From an uncultured Bacteroidota bacterium (GTDB taxonomy: Bacteria > Bacteroidota > Bacteroidia > Flavobacteriales > Flavobacteriaceae): a stretch of DNA of 64,000 nt. Positions 63,259 through 64,000 of the stretch are shown here, one piece after another. The position numbers and the translations under genes were made by a program. The notes under the pieces are model-generated. The model was not told the DNA's origin, did not search any database, and worked only from the letters and a program-made list of their open reading frames with translations. The stretch lies in assembly GCA_902620455.1 (NCBI GenBank), contig CACNIG010000002.1, positions 62,001 to 126,000 on the forward strand, in the 5' to 3' direction. Each line of letters starts with the position of its first letter. Positions within the stretch are counted from its first letter, which is position 1.

Positions 63259-64000
63259 ATGGAAAATAATATCAAACTTTTAGATGGAAGTATGTCCTAC
63301 CCGTTAGAGTTAGATGGTTATAATCTTAATAATAGACTTTGGACTGGAGATGCCTTAATAAATAATCCAGAACTCATTAAAAAAATTCATAAAGGTTATA
63401 TCAATTCTGGTGCTGATTATTTATTGACTTCTACATATCAAATTAGTTACGATATATTAAGAGAAAAAGGAATTAATTTAGAAAAAATAAAAGAAGTATT
63501 TCAAAAATCTTTAGACCTAGCTAAAAAAGCCATCATCGAGTCTAAAACAAAAAAAAGATATTAAAATAGTAGCTAGTTTAGGTCCTTTTGCGTCCTACAA
63601 GAAAAGTGCTTCTGAGTATATTGGAATTTATGATTCTACTGATGATGAAATATATAATTTTCATTCTAATAATTTAAATGTAATTAAAGAAATTGACTAC
63701 GAGATTGTCTTATATGAAACTATACCTTGTTTAAGAGAAATAAAAATACTTTCCAAAATTTTTGAAAAGCTAAATAAAGAAATATGGGTTTCTATGACAT
63801 GTAATGATGATATCAATTTTAGGGATGGTTCATCAATTTCAGAAGCTTGTAATATACTATCCAAGTTTGATCAAATAACAACTATTGGCCTTAATTGTTT
63901 TTCTCCACTATATGTTAAAGAAGCATTTGAAATGTTAAAGAGTAATACCAAGAAGAAAATTATTATTTATCCTAATTCAGGGGAAATTTATAATCCGGAA
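63259..64000 (+). pseudogene. mmuM: homocysteine S-methyltransferase, frameshifted and running off the window
   Basis: A betaine/S-methylmethionine-homocysteine methyltransferase (MmuM-like). The first frame (63259-63564) has LLDGSMSYPLEL and WTGDALINNPELI, then stops early. The second part is open from 63557 to the end of the window in the +1 frame: IKIVASLGPFASY, LYETIPCLREI and GLNCFSP, the last carrying one zinc-binding Cys. The two frames meet at a run of eight A (63549-63556). Deleting one A restores a single ORF. This may be an assembly error, a genuine mutation or transcriptional slippage on the A-run; the complete coding sequence beyond the break suggests recent or no loss. Confidence 0.8.

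Noticed and set aside
63549-63559. Programmed -1 frameshifting at the A-rich heptamer in the methyltransferase gene
   Set aside because: A -1 shift leads to the wrong frame; the downstream frame requires +1 (or -2), so the standard slippery mechanism does not explain it.
1-64000. CRISPR arrays, insertion sequences, phage genes, rRNA
   Set aside because: No regularly spaced repeats, transposases, integrases or rRNA sequence were seen on reading through; gene order and codon style are uniform.

Overview
The window looks like a piece of a compact, strongly A+T-rich chromosome from a Bacteroidota bacterium, most likely a marine flavobacterium. The evidence is: Bacteroidota-type promoters (TAnnTTTG, sometimes with TTTG 19-22 nt upstream), almost no Shine-Dalgarno sequences, Na+-NQR plus a K+-dependent-type membrane pyrophosphatase, a DAHP synthase fused to chorismate mutase, PruA and DUF2834 proteins of the Bacteroidota type, and many short lipoprotein signals. 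The genus cannot be fixed from this sequence. No phage, IS element, CRISPR array or rRNA was seen. No gap between genes exceeds 300 bases.

Layout. 1-10208: end of psd, valS, an aminotransferase, murB, dtd, rsgA, and a coupled run gpmI / thioredoxin-like lipoprotein / map / methyltransferase. 10194-16975: nqrABCDEF with apbE (flavin insertion) as last gene. 17086-18711: pruA. 18708-24145: a minus-strand aromatic amino acid operon, pheA-tyrA-DAHP synthase/chorismate mutase-aspartate-type aminotransferase-rsmG-cyclophilin. 24155-28172: a minus-strand methionine operon metK-metY-metX-osmC behind a SAM-II riboswitch. 28259-34938: deoxynucleoside kinase, hppA, pdhB, DUF151 nuclease, thyA, folA, fabD. 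34995-46015: envelope and catabolic genes (DegT aminotransferase, waaA, alkaline phosphatase, amidohydrolase, M20 peptidase, ruvC, Nramp-like transporter, lipA, lpxK) and tRNA-Leu. 46059-52033: Nif3-like protein, a cysteine-less 'zinc ribbon' protein, asparaginase family, M48 protease, small membrane proteins, a metallo-beta-lactamase hydrolase and a methyltransferase. 52036-57311: glycerol/glycerophosphodiester operon glpK-glpD-glpF-SDR-GDPD. 57379-64000: two paralogous secreted proteins, SDR, S9 peptidase, sulfatase, tRNA-Val and a frameshifted homocysteine methyltransferase running off the end.

Most interesting signal. Upstream of pheA lies a complete-looking ribosome-mediated attenuator. 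A Bacteroidota promoter is followed almost at once by a 20-codon leader ORF in which 8 of 11 consecutive codons are Phe or Tyr. The end of that ORF can pair with a segment that otherwise forms an intrinsic terminator directly in front of pheA. About 4 kb away the methionine operon carries a SAM-II aptamer, so two neighbouring amino acid operons are controlled by two different RNA mechanisms.

Other themes: sodium bioenergetics (NQR, ApbE, HppA and a small four-cysteine membrane protein that could be an NqrM counterpart), and convergent genes packed so tightly that many share bases of their stop codons, leaving no room for terminators.
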